From: Pseudomonadota bacterium | GTDB lineage: Bacteria; Pseudomonadota; Gammaproteobacteria; Xanthomonadales; Xanthomonadaceae | DNA length: 8,860 bases | Reading direction: 5' to 3' | Assembly (NCBI GenBank): GCA_019348095.1 | Contig: JAHWKC010000082.1 | Location: 1 to 8,860 of the forward strand | Shown here: piece after piece, positions 7,493-8,860 of the stretch | Numbering within the stretch: position 1 is the stretch's first letter | Layout: each line of letters starts with the position of its first letter | Program-made: the position numbers and the translations under genes | The notes under the pieces: model-generated | Seen by the model: the letters and a program-made list of their open reading frames with translations, nothing else | Databases searched by the model: none | Told to the model about the DNA's origin: nothing

Positions 7493-8191
7493 ATGAAGCA
7501 GATCCTCCTGTCCTGGAGCGGCGGCAAGGACGCCGCGTGGACGCTGCACACCCTTCGGCAGCGTGACGACGTGCATGTGGTCGGCCTGCTGACCACGTTG
7601 ACCGAAGGTTTCGACCGCATCTCGATGCAGGGCATCCGCCGCGAGGTGCTGCATGCGCAGGCCGCGGCCACCGGCCTGCCGCTGATCGAGGCGTGGATCC
7701 CGCAGCGCGCCGACAACGCCACCTACGAGGCTTCGTTCGCCGCCGCGTTGCAGCAGGCCGGCGAGCGCTGGCCGGGGCTGTCGCACATCGCCTATGGCGA
7801 CCTGTTGCTGGCGGACATCAAGGCCTGGCGCGAGGCCTTGTGCGCGCGGCTCGGCTGGCGGCCGCTGTTTCCGCTGTTCGGCAGCGATACCGCGGCGCTG
7901 GCGCGCGAGATGATCGCCGGCGGGCTGCGCGCATCGCTGTGCTGTGTCGATACCCAGCAGTTGGATGGCGACTTCAGCGGCCGCGCGTTCGACGCGGCGC
8001 TGCTGGAGGCACTGCCCGGCGCCTGCGATCGGTGTGGCGAGAACGGCGAATTCCATACCTGCGTGGCCGACGGGCCGATGTTCACCCGGCCGCTCCAGCT
8101 CGACCGCGGCGAGCACGTGCTGCGCGACGGACGCTTCGCCTACACCGATTTCCTGCTGCGGCCGCAGGCGCCTGCCGCACCGGCGACCTGA
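7493..8191 (+). CDS. Dph6/DUF71-type PP-loop ATP-binding protein
   Basis: A 232-residue cytoplasmic protein of the adenine nucleotide alpha-hydrolase (PP-loop) superfamily, in the diphthine-ammonia-ligase-like branch (DUF71/Diphthami_syn_2). The PP-loop SGGKD is at 9-13 after strand QILLSW. YGDL (101-104) and the GWRPLFPLFG segment (121-130) fit the domain's middle. The C-terminal CGENGEFHT (181-189) is the conserved Dph6-type substrate-side motif, followed by GPMF (194-197). Such enzymes adenylate a carboxylate and amidate it. Diphthamide is an archaeal/eukaryotic EF2 modification, so the bacterial substrate is unknown. Length is normal. The start has a good GAGG (7482-7485) 7 bp upstream, just beyond REP doublet 3. 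A REP copy begins 9 bp after the stop, and the gene converges with rimI. Confidence 0.9.
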   Translation: MKQILLSWSGGKDAAWTLHTLRQRDDVHVVGLLTTLTEGFDRISMQGIRREVLHAQAAATGLPLIEAWIPQRADNATYEASFAAALQQAGERWPGLSHIAYGDLLLADIKAWREALCARLGWRPLFPLFGSDTAALAREMIAGGLRASLCCVDTQQLDGDFSGRAFDAALLEALPGACDRCGENGEFHTCVADGPMFTRPLQLDRGEHVLRDGRFAYTDFLLRPQAPAAPAT

Positions 8192-8200
8192 CCGGAAAGC

Positions 8201-8222
8201 TCGCGGCTAAAGCCGCTCCTAC
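8201..8222 (-). repeat. REP copy, reverse orientation, TT-loop variant
   Basis: Read on the minus strand it starts GTAGGAGCGGCTTTAGCCGC and then GA, so the loop is TT rather than TC. The copy, with its flanks CGGAAAG and AG, recurs at 8336-8367 with 31 of 32 bases identical. Confidence 0.9.
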
Positions 8223-8244
8223 AGAGCCACCGCCCCGCCCCCCT

Positions 8245-8266
8245 GTAGGAGCGGCTTCAGCCGCGA
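8245..8266 (+). repeat. REP copy, forward orientation
   Basis: A single GTAGGAGCGGCTTCAGCCGC element plus GA, with the TC loop. It could pair with either reverse copy (8201-8222 or 8344-8365). A C-rich run (8230-8243) precedes it. Confidence 0.9.
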
Positions 8267-8343
8267 ACCAGAACCATCCACCCATTGAACCTCCCGATCG
8301 CGATGCACCTGCCACCCACACCCGGGCGAGGTGAGCGGAAAGG

Positions 8344-8365
8344 TCGCGGCTAAAGCCGCTCCTAC
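8344..8365 (-). repeat. REP copy, reverse orientation, TT-loop variant
   Basis: Identical to the copy at 8201-8222. Its head end continues directly into two further 12-bp head copies toward rimI. Confidence 0.9.
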
Positions 8366-8389
8366 AGCCGCTCCTACAGCCGCTCCTAC
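8354..8389 (-). repeat. 12-bp tandem triplication of the REP head
   Basis: AGCCGCTCCTAC occurs three times end to end (8354-8365, 8366-8377, 8378-8389), perfectly. On the minus strand this is GTAGGAGCGGCT repeated. The innermost copy belongs to the full REP at 8344-8365. The outermost contains the rimI stop codon (complement of 8386-8388). Confidence 0.95.
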
Positions 8390-8860
8390 GCGGCTGGAAG
8401 CAGCTCCATCGCCATGACCAGCGCATCCTCCCGCCCGTCCGCGGCCGGGTAGTAGCGCGGGCGCCGGCCGATCTCGTTGAAACCTTCGTTGAAGTACAAC
8501 GCGATCGCCCCGGCATTGGACGGGCGCACCTCCAGGAACACCCGCGCGGCGCCGCGGCCGCGGGCGAGGTGCAGCATCGCGTGCAGCAGCTTTCGGCCGT
8601 AGCCGCGGCCCTGCGCCTCGGGCGCGACGCAGAGGTTGAGCAGGTGGGCCTCGCCGGCGGCCAGGCTCATCAGGAAGTAGCCCACGATCCGGCCGTCCTG
8701 GTGCAACACCCGCGATGGGTAATCGGCGCGCAGGCAATCGCGGAAGATCCCCAGGGTCCAGGGAAACGGGTAAGCACGCAGCTCGATCGCGAAAATCGCC
8801 TCCAGATCGGCCTCACGCATCGGGCGCAACCCGACCGGAGCGGCTGCAGCATCGGCGGCC
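8386..8860 (-). CDS. rimI: Ribosomal-protein S18-alanine N-acetyltransferase, 5'-partial
   Basis: A GNAT-fold acetyltransferase that, by family, acetylates the N-terminal Ala of ribosomal protein S18 using acetyl-CoA. Residues are counted from the TTG at 8829. LRPM opens the first strand, followed by YPFPW (20-24), typical of RimI. Motif A LLNLCVAPEAQGRGYG (63-78) binds the CoA pyrophosphate. Glu100 and Tyr112 keep the 12-residue spacing of the E. coli RimI catalytic Glu103/Tyr115. RRPRYYPAADGREDALVM (122-139) is the RimI C-terminal signature. The frame stays open to the window edge. ATG 8820 would cut into the first strand, so the true start is probably outside the window; TTG 8829 is an alternative. 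The C-terminus ends MELLPAA, with TAG inside a REP head. Confidence 0.9.
   Translation of the reverse strand, partial: AADAAAAPVGLRPMREADLEAIFAIELRAYPFPWTLGIFRDCLRADYPSRVLHQDGRIVGYFLMSLAAGEAHLLNLCVAPEAQGRGYGRKLLHAMLHLARGRGAARVFLEVRPSNAGAIALYFNEGFNEIGRRPRYYPAADGREDALVMAMELLPAA

Noticed and set aside
2239..8389. The repeated 23-bp units as a CRISPR array
   Set aside because: Units alternate in orientation, are palindromic and are separated by genes or irregular distances. There are no regular spacers or cas genes.
8082..8516. Open frame on the minus strand over the REP cluster and the rimI end
   Set aside because: It is rimI's DNA in another frame, runs through three REPs, and its Arg/Gly/Ala-rich composition is typical of GC-rich shadow frames.

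Overview
The window is GC-rich, densely coded bacterial chromosome. Codon use, the abundant REP elements with a GTAG head, the Sec-exported amidohydrolases and the product set point to the Lysobacteraceae/Xanthomonadaceae (a Lysobacter, Luteimonas or Xanthomonas relative). This assignment rests on recalled repeat and gene character, not on a database search.

Layout: (1) 1-2198, two translationally coupled amidohydrolase-superfamily genes. The first enters from the left edge and keeps the later metal ligands. The second is a secreted paralogue that has lost nearly all of them. (2) 2199-2326, a REP doublet ending just before the ribosome binding site of a DsbA-fold / 2-hydroxychromene-2-carboxylate isomerase-like gene (2327-2944). 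(3) 2945-3341, a gene-free stretch holding a second kind of GTAG-bounded palindromic element, a REP doublet and a probable promoter. (4) 3342-6836, a large exported protein: signal peptide, Pro/acidic linker, TolB-like beta-propeller repeats, an amidohydrolase domain and a Cys/His-rich tail. A nested hairpin, probably a terminator, follows it. (5) 7010-7381, a short conserved-looking protein of unknown function, then a REP doublet, then a Dph6/DUF71-type PP-loop ATP-binding protein (7493-8191). (6) 8192-8389, a REP cluster with a 12-bp tandem triplication. (7) rimI on the minus strand, converging on that cluster; its stop codon lies inside a REP head and its 5' end leaves the window.

Three amidohydrolase domains of the imidazolonepropionase-like group lie in under 7 kb, all in or predicted for the periplasm. 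The coupled first pair (one competent, one degenerate) suggests a heteromeric enzyme. The beta-propeller protein may be a related peptide- or amide-hydrolysing factor. The rest are housekeeping or accessory genes separated by REP elements. I see no tRNA, rRNA, CRISPR array, prophage or transposase gene.
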